In this document: positions 36,546 through 47,641 of the stretch, one piece after another
How positions within the stretch are numbered: the stretch's first letter is position 1
Layout of the letters: every line of letters starts with the position of its first letter
NCBI RefSeq assembly: GCF_051020765.1
Contig: NC_134935.1
Span: forward strand, 13,765,579-13,829,578
DNA from: Lasioglossum baleicum
Taxonomy: Eukaryota; Arthropoda; Insecta; Hymenoptera; Halictidae
DNA: 64,000 bases
Direction of reading: 5' to 3'
Made by a program: the position numbers and the translations under genes
Notes under the pieces: model-generated
Database searches by the model: none
What the model was told of the DNA's origin: nothing
Seen by the model: the letters and a program-made list of their open reading frames with translations, nothing else

Positions 36546-39500
36546 TATATCCGAGCGAACACAAAAGAATCGATTTCTCTCAGACTAGAGCACCCAATGA
36601 AACTCTAAAACACGGTTGAAACTTTAACTCCAGCTTTCCTGTTACGGCGTGAAAAATGCGAGACGTCCATATGGTAGATAGTAGAATTTTTCCCCGATTC
36701 CGTGGGAGTGAATCGATGAAAGGAGTAATTTAAATTAACGAGCAGATTAAAAGGGTACAAGGAAATGGGATACGTCTTAAGTGCTTGACTCCTCCCAGCC
36801 TGTCGTGATTTATCGAGGACTCTTGTTTCTCTTTCCAAATTGATGAGGTTCCGTCCCATTCGATACGATTTAATAGGATGTTCATTAGACTGCATAGAAT
36901 TGAGCCGGCATCTTCGAGGAATTTACCTATGTCTCAGCACTCTAAAAATCCTCCTTACTCCCGCGTCGCTACGCAAACACTGAGATTAAAAATTCCTCGA
37001 ACGTTTCACTCTCCATTTAATATTACGCTTCGATCCGGATTATGAAACCGTCCGACTCAGTTCTGCTTCTTTTCGATGTTACGATCTGGTGGAAAGAAGC
37101 CTTTCAGGTTAATGCGATCGTTGCGCTCTCATACTGATTCTCGATCGTGTAATGGTAATTGATGCACGCGATTTGTCATTATAGATATTTGGTACATTAT
37201 GTGTGAAATTGTGTCGCGCTGCGCTCTATGTCAATTTACCACGCTTATATTAGCTTGCCGAGTTGTCGATGTTGTCGTTGTCGTATGCGTCAAATCTTGT
37301 AATCGAATTTTAAATCACATCCCGAAGAGCTAGAGATCTGAAACTTTAAACATAGCTCAGAACTGGATGACAATGCAATATTAAAAAATAAAGTTTTTAA
37401 GAAAACTGCGTCTAGGAGAAAAAAAATTCAATATTAACCGTCACACTTCGCCACGCGACGCTCGGTACTACATCATCACGTTCAGCGATCCCCACTCGGC
37501 GCGCCAGCGCTCCCTACCTCCACTACGCGTTCCCACTCCGATTCATCCCCACTCCAGTGACCCACTTCGTGTTCCGTTCATTCAGTTCCATTTCAGACAA
37601 TTTCGGACTCCATCAAGAGATGCATAAAAATCTAGTAATTAAATAAATAAAAATTTATGCATAATGCATAAAAAAATTATTTTCTCCTTTTTAATGCATT
37701 TTAATATAAGAAGCGTGGTTTTTAAAAAGTTTTTTTTATGTATATATTTTTTCTTTATCTTTATGTCTCCCTAAAGGTTCACGATTAAGGAGTCACTCAG
37801 AAGTTTAAGAAGTTAAAGAAGCAAAGTTCTCATTTTAACAGACACGGAAACAATCAGTCTTTTTAACGCAGTTCAGAGGAAATGTTTCTCTTTGTTCTTA
37901 AGAGGATTATAGTTTCGGTTTACGTTCTCCAAGGAAGTTTTTCTACGGGAAACTATAATTTCCCGGCAGTTTGAGATGGAGGAGCCAATCCGGAAGGCTC
38001 AGAGGCGATGCTAAGTGTGATTACGCACCGTAACGAACAGTGGCCATCATTCTTGCCTCGTTTGTCCGAGTCACGAGCTAAAAACAAAAGAATCTCCGAC
38101 GGGAATCGTTTCAGCTTCGTTCACGCGCTTCCTCGTTGCCCGATCGTCTTCGATTTCATAAAGAACTTTCCCTCTTTTCTCTCTCGTCTCCTCGACAGAG
38201 AAGTTTCCACGCTGATGGAGTTCCGTCGCGATTCATTAATAATTTTAATAAGGAATCTCGGCGAGCTGCAGTTTGTTCGTATTTCGGTCCTCGAACGATC
38301 TCCGGTCTGATTATCGTTCCTGTTTCACTTCTTTCGATTTTCTCCTTCGGAAAGCTTCCCTCCCCACCCTGAAGACTCTCTGTCGATGCTAATAATTCGT
38401 GAAACGTCTCTTTTTATTCTGATATCGACAGTCCTTCGTTGAAACTTTCAAATTTTCGCTGCAACGCGATTTTTCGTGTCTATCCGGAGAGTAATTGATA
38501 CTAATCATCAAGTCACCGTTCAAAACCTGTAAATCCTTGAAAAAGAATTTATTTCATTTTCAGTCTGTCATTATCCCAAAAACAAAAAAAAAGTATTATT
38601 TCTGGAATATGTGCAATTCTGAAGACAAATTAGTATGACTTAGGGTACCCGTAATTAAAATCGTCATTTTTGGACAAATACAAAACGCAAAACAATGTCC
38701 ACATTTTGTTGGACCTTTAGTTCATTTCGATACGTTTCAAAAAGTCTTATTTTAAATAATACGATATTGGCAACGTCTCGATCGGCATGCGGTGTCTAGT
38801 TAATTACTGGACCGAATAAATCGGTCCGCGACAGGCGCTCAAAAAGGAGCGAACAATCGAATGGCGATGGCGATCGCTCAAAGGAATAATTAGTCAGGTT
38901 GGTTTTTACTAGGAGCCGCAGCGCCAGTTAATCGGCCGGATCAATCCGGCTCGAAACAACACCCGGCCTCGACCAGTGATTCGCGATCAAAGGAAAAAGT
39001 GGCGGACCAGAAGCGTTTCTGTATCGACCAGCAAAAAAGGTCGACGACGACAGCGTCGTCGGTTCGCCTTCTGGGTGACTCGACGATCCGCGCGCCCGTA
39101 GATCAGTCGAGTCGCGCTCATAAATCGTGATTAAATCGACCGGCCCTCGTAAATATCGTCCCGCGAAGATCGGCGAAGGAGAGAGAGATCGAGAGAGTGT
39201 GCGAAAGCAGCACGGGAGCTGCGAAATCGTTGAGAGTCACCGGAGCACCGGATAGAAAATCCGGGAAAATCCGCAGCGAATGTCGTTTCCTTCTCGGTGA
39301 ATGTTTCTGCTTTCTAAAACTTGCACAAGAAAAATTTAGAAGTTGTAGGCTCTGTAATGTTTATCAGAGAGATTGTGTTACAGGAGATGAAGCTTCTTAT
39401 AGATCAAAGCTTCTTGTAGATCAAGCGGATTACATCGAACTCATGAGTTTGTTTTTTCAGATAAATTTTATACAGCAGATATTACATACAGTTTATTGTT

Positions 39501-41635
39501 AATTGTAGATTTACTGAAAGTTATTAAAATTGGGATTTGGGAATTCTAAAGTTGGGATTACAGGAGTACAAGAAGGATGTACTGACTCTGGTGAACTTTG
39601 GTGGACCTTGGAAGATCTATGTAGGTCGCCGATAAATCCTCGCCATCTCCTTGGTCAAAATTGATACGATTTTGAACCATGTCGGTATTTCAGATCTATG
39701 TCACAGAACCCCATATGATGATTGATCTACCTCTACACTTCGTCTGTTCTCCAAGAATGTGGATCGTCTTCACTTAGGGCACGGCAATTCAAAAACAAAC
39801 CCAAGGACAAAGGCTTTGCAGTTGACGCGAGTTAAGAAATAAAAGGACCACGACACGTCCACGAAGAAAAAGAAAGGCACGAAAGAGAGATAGAGAACGG
39901 GGGGGGGGCAAAAAGGCGTTCGCGCGTCCGCGGAACGCTGCCGGCAGGGGGCTGTCACGTGCAATTATCCCGTCTTGGCGGGTTCAAAGGCAGCGTGAGA
40001 GACCCTCCCGGGTAGCTAGAATTGCTACAAAGCTGGTAATCGTCGATGAAGGGTTGCGGACGACCCAGATCGAACTACCGTGGGCGAATTACCAAGATCG
40101 TGCCTCCCGACTTGCTGTCCTCCCAACCAGAAAGTCTCATTTTTAGAAACGAATCGTCTTTCAAGATCCTTTTGCTCTTTCCTAATTTTCAAACCATTTT
40201 ATTTGTAGAATACTTAATCCCTTATAAATTAGTCTGACTTTAATATGACAAATCTACGTGAACCAGAACAAATGAACAAACTAGAACAAAACTATTTCGG
40301 ATTTGGAGTAAAATAGGCAACTTTTTAAGAAAAGCCACCGAATTAACATTCACGACCTCCTGAGATCGTAACTAAAAGCACAAACTGATTTTTAAAGTCA
40401 CTGTGAAGCGAACAAGTTATTTTGTGGAGAGCCAAAGGAGAATTCACGAATTTCCTGAAGAGGTCCAAGAGCGAGGAGGTCGAGCGACGAGGAAGCCGGG
40501 GACAGGGTGCCCGTTGACCCGCGAAATCCGGAACGAATAACTCCTGGCAGGTTGTCGATGTCGCGGAGACCTCCGGGAAGTGGCTTTTATTCGGCGGGGG
40601 TCGACGGAGATTGTCGGCACCGTCCATAGTCTAAAGTCTAAGGCCCCTGATTGACAGGCCAGCTACACATCGATGATACCGAGGCGTCTGTGCTCTGACT
40701 TCCATTTCACGCCACTCTGCGCCCGCCTGTCGTCTCGCTGCTCCACCGTTTCGTGAATACGCGATCCGGGTCTCGCGTCTGCATGCTGTTTGCATTAGAC
40801 TTCCTGTTACCGAAGGCGACTAGGCTGCCTTTGCCTCTTCGGGAGTCTTCGGCATCCTGTTGTTGCTGACGAAATAAAATAATGGGGCAACTCTGCAAAT
40901 GAAATGATGGGGCTATTAAACTTTTAAAATGTTTTAATATACGATGAACAACTTTGCAGAAAATGGTCGTATTCAAATTTTTATTTGCTCAGATTTCTGG
41001 CTAAACTGATAAGCCATCTTTTGAGGATCTTCATTGTTTCTTTTTTATTCGACATTTGTAGAGTTTTATGATTAAACCAGTCACACATACACAAGCCACA
41101 CGTACATAGATTACGTACAAGTATACTTCGCATTCTATGTGCTTGCATTTTATCTGAGAAAGTGTATCAATCATTTACGGCAGCCATTGTAACGCTATAC
41201 ACACACCATAAGTTAGCATCTCAACGACGACATCGTTATACTCAAAACTTACGCACGGTACAAGTCCTTTATAGTGAAAACTTCCATCCGGTATGTGGTC
41301 GTTATGCTGAAAACTTGCAAGTTGTATGAGAAGTAAAAGCGTGTAAAAACTTTTACAGCGCCAATGAGAGCTCCATTATACAATATTATTAGCTGATTCG
41401 GTGCTGTTGCACATGGGTACCGTATTTTCGAACCGCAATAATATCAATTACAACTTGTAATTAGGCATTCTACATGTATAGCTCGTCATTCAATTATTTT
41501 AACTCGTCGTCCACAACAATTTAATCAACAATGTAAATAATATTAATTATACTCTTTGACGAATCATAAAATCGTCCATATTATCATGTTCATGTTCATA
41601 TACATTATTTAGTAGATATTTTGATCATGACAGTA
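36546..41635. other. Unassigned DNA, no recognisable gene
   Basis: Bases 37440-37600 are GC-richer and end with an arthropod-initiator-like TCAGTT (near 37584), then pass abruptly into AT-rich sequence with repeated TGCATAAAAA words (37619-37700). Bases 38770-39270 form a GC-rich island with short palindromes (CCGGATCAATCCGG and a CGACGAC/GTCGTCG pair). A (G)10 run lies near 39900. Three degenerate 32-34 bp units sharing a GAAAACTT-like core occur at 41234-41335. Open frames are at most about 101 codons and uninformative. Confidence 0.45.
41234..41335 (+). repeat. Three-unit degenerate minisatellite (~33 bp)
   Basis: Units begin near 41234, 41268 and 41300. Each carries 'TTAT', then 'AAAACTT', then 'GTA' spaced alike. 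The units differ at about a third of positions. Confidence 0.5.
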
Positions 41636-41986
41636 TACAGGGTCATCCGTTTTAAAACGGCCAAACGTTAACCAACTGTAGAGGACCCCAAATGGAACAA
41701 CTTTTACCCTTATCACTTTTTTTGTTTCGGCCTTGATTTCCAGATAATTGCAAAAAACCATCATTTTTTGAGTTTACATAAAATTAAATATCTCAGCACT
41801 CCAATGATGAATCTTGATGGTTTTTCCTTTGTTTAGTTTAAAATAAGTAGGGGCATCTTTTTTATTAAATAAACTTTTTTGTATGACCTTCGGATTAAAA
41901 AAAAAGTGATAGGGGTAAAAGTTGTTCCATTTGGAGTCCTCTACAGCTGGTTAACGTTTGGCCGTTTAGAAACGGATGACCCTGTA
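41636..41986. mobile_element. 351 bp TA-flanked MITE with long TIRs (Tc1/mariner-like)
   Basis: The ends are near-perfect inverted repeats of about 88 bp, beginning TACAGGGTCATCCG on both sides. I count about five mismatches between the arms, so they have diverged little. TA dinucleotides at 41634-41635 and 41987-41988 fit a Tc1/mariner-type target duplication. The symmetry continues one base pair further, so the exact boundary is uncertain by two or three bases. The interior (about 41725-41898) is AT-rich and non-coding. The superfamily is inferred only from the TA target. The small size and absence of a frame make it non-autonomous. Confidence 0.9.
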
Positions 41987-41988
41987 TA

Positions 41989-44900
41989 CAAAGATTTTAG
42001 CTAAATTAAAGATATTGTGAAAATAATATTCGTTCATATATTTTGTTAATGTTAATGTTAATGGCATCAGTCTTCAAGGTGCCAAGAGACCCTCATAAAC
42101 TCAGACCGTTTCAGCCTCACATTTCCCACAGACTGCATCGCCAAAAACTCGGCCCCACGGACCCAAATTGCAAATTTCAAGCGAATCGCAATCGCAAGGT
42201 CGATCCAAAGAGGACCATTCTCCTCCATTCTCCAAAACATCGTTCTCCACAGCCTTCGTTAACGAGCCACGGCTTCGTTTTACGCTCGCATCGAATCCAC
42301 GCGCGCGGATTCGGTTTCTCTTATTAGTGGGAACGGCTCGGTCTAATCATCTACCTGGCCGCGCAGCTGCGCGCGGAGTCTGCCCTCTCTCCGTGTGGCC
42401 GAGAAATTACGCGAGCTCCCTGCCATGCCGGTGCACGGATTCACCTGCTCGATAATGACTCTATCGAGGGTAGATCCGTAGGATCGCGGCACACCGTCTC
42501 GACACCTGTCTCGCCGGGAACACGATTCCTCGAATCTGGCGGCCACCGAAGCCAGATTCCGGTATACCGGAAGTGTCTTGTCACATCAAGGACGACGGAC
42601 TCGTTGGGCACTGTTATTCAGCTCGTGTGGCATCACCTTCTGCACCTTGAGGTCGTTATGTTCTTCCGTTGTAAAGGATTATTCCTATACATTTTTATCT
42701 GTTCTCCTTGGTCGATTTCTTACAGAATGCTTTTACTGTGAAGTGCAACACAAAATTGTTTTCTTTGTCCTCCTATGCACATTGTATATACAAATTTACA
42801 AAACATACTTCCTAAATTGTCGTTATAAGCTCGTCAATTTGTGAAAGAGCACTGTATATGGGTTAGAATAAATCACGCCCACGAACAAGCCGACAATGTT
42901 TACTCAATCCGAAAGAAAAGCAACCGAGCCCCTAATACATTAGCAACTAACTCAGACCGACGAGGTCTGTCTGAAGGTTTTCGCCGTCTGTGACGTTTCC
43001 CCGTCATCCGTCAGCGGAAGAAAATTTCCGCGGAGTGGATACATCTTCAGAAATTGAATCCGAGAAAGGGGGAGGATCAGGAGAGCGAGCGTCGGTCGGC
43101 CGCCTGGCAAAGGGAGCAATTTCTCAAGTGATTACCTTAAAGAAGCTGCGAGATGTTCGAGCTATCGCGGGGGAGGCTCGTGGCAGGAGTCGTCGGAGTG
43201 ACATTGAGCCTCGGCCCGACATAGTTCGGCGACTTCGGAACCGAAAGAAGGAGAGAAGGAAAAAGAGAAACGAAAGAAAGAGAAAGAGAGGGAGAAACAG
43301 GGCCGAACGCACCAGCTCGCGGGTAACACGACAGAACCCGACTCACGAGAAGACGAAAGGCGGGTCTCGGGCCGGATCGGGCCGGGTCGGGACGGTGCAA
43401 GAGGAAGAAGCTCCGGTTCCCGGAGGAAATTGAAAAATCCGAGTTAAAGGATGGGTCGATGCGCCGCGTGTCTGCGCTCGCCACCGACTGCGGAGTATTT
43501 AATTTAACTTTTTCCTCGTTTTAGCCGCATTTCCAATTTTTCCTCGCTAGCACGCCACGAATCACGCCGCCATGCCACCGCGCTCTCCCTGAGACGTCTC
43601 TGTTTCCGGTTCCGAGGGGCGAGGCCAGAATCGGGTCAGAGAACTCTGCCAATACTACTATCTTCCTGATTCTTAGATTTACTCGATTTTAGAACGCTGT
43701 TACCGATCGGTGCCGGAGGTGTCGTCTTCTTTTTACCTTAGACTGGGTGGTTCTGGTTTATTGTAATAGCACAGTACTCTCTCCCAGTAGTTTAGTATAT
43801 GGGGAAGTACGAGACTATTTTTCCACGAATTTACGAAGACAGTTACGGAGACAATACTGTGTTCCCTGACAATTTTATCGATGATGTAAGAATCTTCGTA
43901 TTTACCACGATTATCAGACGAAAAAACATGAAGATCTGCAATTTTCAGTCTTTCACCGTTTGTAGCTTATTGCAACGTTCACCGATCTCGATGAAATTTT
44001 CAGTATGTATCTTTTGAACTTTCAGTGCAGGCCCACATAAAAACGTAGTAAACACCAGCTTTTAGTATTTTCTCTGCAATTCCGACCAATGTAAAATTGT
44101 GAACTTATGCAAGTGGTTTTAACAGTTGTTGGGAATGAAGGTTCTCCAAACCAGTTTCAAGTACCAAAATCGATGGCATAACAGTCTTCAAGCGTAGCCA
44201 GTAAGCAAATCGTTAATAACTCATTACGTTAGCGTACACAAGTGCGGCGTTCATTCGAAAAAAGCTGGCTGGGTTCCGAAGGACGAACGAAGAGTTTCGC
44301 GAGCAAATAGAGCAGGCGGTGCAGCTTTTTCTGCAGTAGAGTAATTCGACTTGGCATAGTCGGACGTTGGCACTGCTAATGGATATGCAACGTGGCCACC
44401 GCCGCGCCGCGCCGGGCCGTGGGTGTACGAAACGCAAGCGAAAACATTCGAAATTAGTTATATTTTTCAGCTCTCGGGCCGTGGTGTGGTGTACTCGAAA
44501 GTTGCATAATGGAATCCCCTAATTGGACCGCCTTCGCCGTTGTACAACCGGGGCGAAATATTATTTTTCTCAGAGCGGGCGATAGAATGGAAAGTTGTGG
44601 GTGTGGGGAAGGGGGGGCGAGGAATTTTCCCCGGTGATCCCTTTCCCTTCGGAAAACCGGGTTGCTCGCGGTGCAGCTGTAACCGACCGGCGAAGTTTCT
44701 TCGGGGTCGAGGTTCAATAACGATGAAGTTGGCCCATAAATTCAATATTAATCCGCCGTAAACCGTGAAGCAGAAATATTACGAGGCGCGGGGGATGCGA
44801 GGCCGGTTAATGAAACCTCGCATGAATCGCGCACGACGCGGGGCGATGCAAGGAGATGCGAGGCGACGCCAACCTCTTCACGGTTGTTTATAATTGACGA

Positions 44901-47302
44901 AGAGCTCCAACGAACTTTTCAGGAATTTTATTAAGAAAGACTGCAGTAGGGGATCAAATCTTCCACCCAGGAGGGGAGACTGCTGAATCACCTACCCCCT
45001 AGATACTGAAAACAATTGGAACAACTTTCTGGGTGTAATTATGAAGGGGAGGCTTCCAGAGAGAGCTTTAAAACGAGTCTAGCTTCATTGCTTTTTCAAA
45101 GATCATCCCTCTGGTAGCGAAAGAATTGTTCTGAAATAATATTCGACAAATTTTTCATTATAGTGTTTTATAGAAAAAATTGGTATGTCTGACTTTTACC
45201 AAAAGATACAATAAAAAATGTTTATCATATAACGGTGAAATTCTTAAATGATTGACGAAGAGGTGTGAACCACCCTTAATAAATTCTAACAGCTGCATGC
45301 TGTAAAAATACATATTTGATCGGACGGTGTTTATCACGAAACAGTGATAGTCTTAACTACTTGATGAAAGGGTGAATTATCCTAAATGCAGTGTAACAAC
45401 GATGATCATAGTTGATAGGATCGCAAACCCTCCGATTGGAGGACGCGCTAGAACCACATTTGCGCGGGGGAGAGGGAGAGCGGGATTGTCCTATCCCAGT
45501 TAATGAGCCCGGATAACGTTGTTAATTCTAACGCGAAAATCGGCGTGTTACCTGTTGAATAAAAGGTTGCGCCGTTAATGAAGCCGATGATTAAAGCCCC
45601 GACTGCCTAATTTACCCGGAAATTACCTTATTGCTTCGGCCGAGAATAACCAGAGTTTTTCTATCGGCGTGGCCGTTTTGCCATCAATTACGCCGGATTT
45701 ACTTTTGAACGTAATTGAGAACCATGCGCCACGGGGCCATGATACTGACCGCGGGAAAAACGCCCACTAAAAACCGGCACTCGGCTGGTTTCCATTTCTT
45801 TTTTTTTCGCCCCTCCGCCGAAAACCACCCCTTTGAACACCCCTCTGCGCGCCGATGAATTTTCGAGACACGGACCGGCGCGCAATCGACGCCCGCGGCC
45901 GAACGATCGCTACAATTTTTACCGTTGAACGAGGGAAAAACGTGCTCGCGTTTACAATGGAACCAGCGAACCGGCTGGACCGTTAATTAGGACCAAAATG
46001 CCGTACAGGGGTTCACGTTTTTCGGAAAAGTTGCCGGCCCTGCTCCGCGCTCCTCGCACCGCGGTGTTATTCAATATGGGCGGCTCGAGGGACCAGACCG
46101 AAAAAATCTTTTATCTGCGGCTTTCTCAAAAAGCAACTTTGGCGAGGTCTCAAAAAAATACTAGAACTACACAATCTAAGAAACCGCACGGATCCGAGGT
46201 TACCCTGAAGAAAATTTTCGAATCAAAATTTTTGCTATTTAAAGTAAAATTCCCAAGAAGGTAGTCAATTTTCAATACGTCAATTAATTATAGAGGAAGA
46301 CGATGTAGAAGGGTTAACAAACCCCGTGTCAGGGCACAGACAGCTACTCATATGATCATTAAACCAGAATGCCCGAGGACCAGGATGTTTTCTCGAAATT
46401 ATCAGATGGCCTTTACTCAATTATCCTACTATTATTATCATTTTTACTGAAAGTACACTTAAAAAAGTTCCTGTGAAAATAAACAACAGTAGTCTCTCGT
46501 GCACACTCCGTGACAATTATCCGCGAACAAATGTTACAAAGGGCTGGTTTCCAACACAAAAAATGTCGAAACCTTTAGGACATCTTTTAGTTATATCGCG
46601 TTTCGATAAAAGGTTCCGGGGATGATGAACGATCGGAATACCTGTCACGTCCGCTCCAGAGAGACGAGAGTCCATTTAACACCAATCGGACCTTTGACCG
46701 ACCCTTTTAATCTCTCCGATAATAAAGGGATCCCCTTGTCGCCTCTCTCTCTCCCCCTCTTTTTCTCTCTTCCTGTTGAAAGAAGGCTCGAAATGTATGC
46801 CGGGCCGGTTCTTCTAAGCAAGAGAAACCATCGTTCTTCCGCCTCCAACACAGAAACGTCCGTTCTAGTCGTCGAACGAATTTATCGCCGGCAACGAAGG
46901 GGTTAATTACCATGTAGGAGTGGCGGTCTCCATCGCGGCCAGAACCAGGACGGAACAGGTAGTGGAAAAGTTTTTTGGTCGCTGCGCGCCAGGTGATATA
47001 TGCCATTATTATCTCGCAGTTAGGGCATAATCACCGTGGCGCCAGGTAGGATCCGGTCTTTATTCCCCCGGAGCCGAGGAGCGTACCGTAAATTATGCGA
47101 GCGATCGCCCTAATCTTCGATCCCTCATTTCTGCCCGCGAGAAATTGGGTTGCGACAGGTGGCCGCTGGAAACGATCGAATTCAAGAGATGATCCGACGG
47201 GACACCGGAAAACACGGTGCCATAATATTCCTGATCTCACCAACGATGCTTTCGCTTGCTACATTGTTACTTCGATCATTTACTTATATTCTCCTCTTGT
47301 TA
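41989..47302. other. Unassigned DNA, no recognisable gene
   Basis: GC-rich islands at 42050-42640, 42940-43640, 44380-44880 and 45420-46110 alternate with AT-rich DNA. The frame at 42990-43433 (147 codons) is dominated by a lysine- and arginine-rich stretch encoded by the purine tract at 43240-43300 and is probably not a gene. GATGCGAGG-type words recur in both orientations at 44791-44870. An Rel/Dorsal-like GGAATTTTCCCC lies at 44621-44632. Bases 45490-45650 contain several TTAAT/ATTA words in GC-rich context, compatible with homeodomain sites but not demonstrably functional. Confidence 0.45.
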
Positions 47303-47310
47303 TCTGTAAT
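47303..47310. repeat. 8 bp target-site duplication (left copy)
   Basis: TCTGTAAT lies immediately left of the hAT MITE and is repeated exactly at 47489-47496. An 8 bp duplication is diagnostic of hAT-superfamily insertion. Confidence 0.9.
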
Positions 47311-47488
47311 CAGAGTTGGGCATTAATCGATTAAAACTTGAATCAAGATGATTGATTAATGTGTACGATTAAAAAAGGTAATCATTGAAGGTAGTTATTA
47401 ACGATTAATAAGTATTTAATCGTTGACCGCAATTTTTTAACGACTAAACTAGGAGATCAATTGTTGATTAAATGTTTGCCCAACTAAG
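47311..47488. mobile_element. 178 bp non-autonomous hAT element
   Basis: The left end is CAGAGTTGGGC and the right end GCCCAACTAAG, inverted repeats with mismatches in the outermost bases. The flanks carry a perfect 8 bp direct duplication (TCTGTAAT). Termini starting CAG and 8 bp duplications are hAT hallmarks. The interior is AT-rich with repeated TTAATCG/CGATTAA words and shares blocks (for example GTACGATTAAAAAAG and CAATTTTTTAACGA) with the larger element at 60878-61366, so the two belong to one family. It has no coding capacity. Confidence 0.93.
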
Positions 47489-47496
47489 TCTGTAAT
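47489..47496. repeat. 8 bp target-site duplication (right copy)
   Basis: TCTGTAAT, identical to 47303-47310, directly after the right end of the hAT MITE. Confidence 0.9.
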
Positions 47497-47501
47497 GTAG
47501 G

Positions 47502-47641
47502 AGACTCGTTTATAACGCGATCAAAAAGTATGGCAGTTAGCGTTCAGACTTTTTAAATAATTTTTTTTAGTGTTATACAACATAGATATACATATACACA
47601 GTCTTCATAAAAAGTTTTTTGATCGCATTTTACACGAGTCT
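47502..47641. mobile_element. 140 bp inverted-repeat element (MITE-like)
   Basis: The left arm at 47502-47527 (AGACTCGT...GCGATCAAAAA) is the inverted complement of the right arm at 47615-47641, with three mismatches over 26 bp. The interior is about 87 bp, AT-rich and non-coding. I could not find a convincing target-site duplication, so the superfamily is unassigned. It starts five bases to the right of the duplicated target site of the neighbouring hAT MITE. Confidence 0.7.

Noticed and set aside
42990..43433. 147-codon Lys/Arg-rich frame
   Set aside because: The basic stretch is encoded by a purine tract, typical of spurious low-complexity frames.
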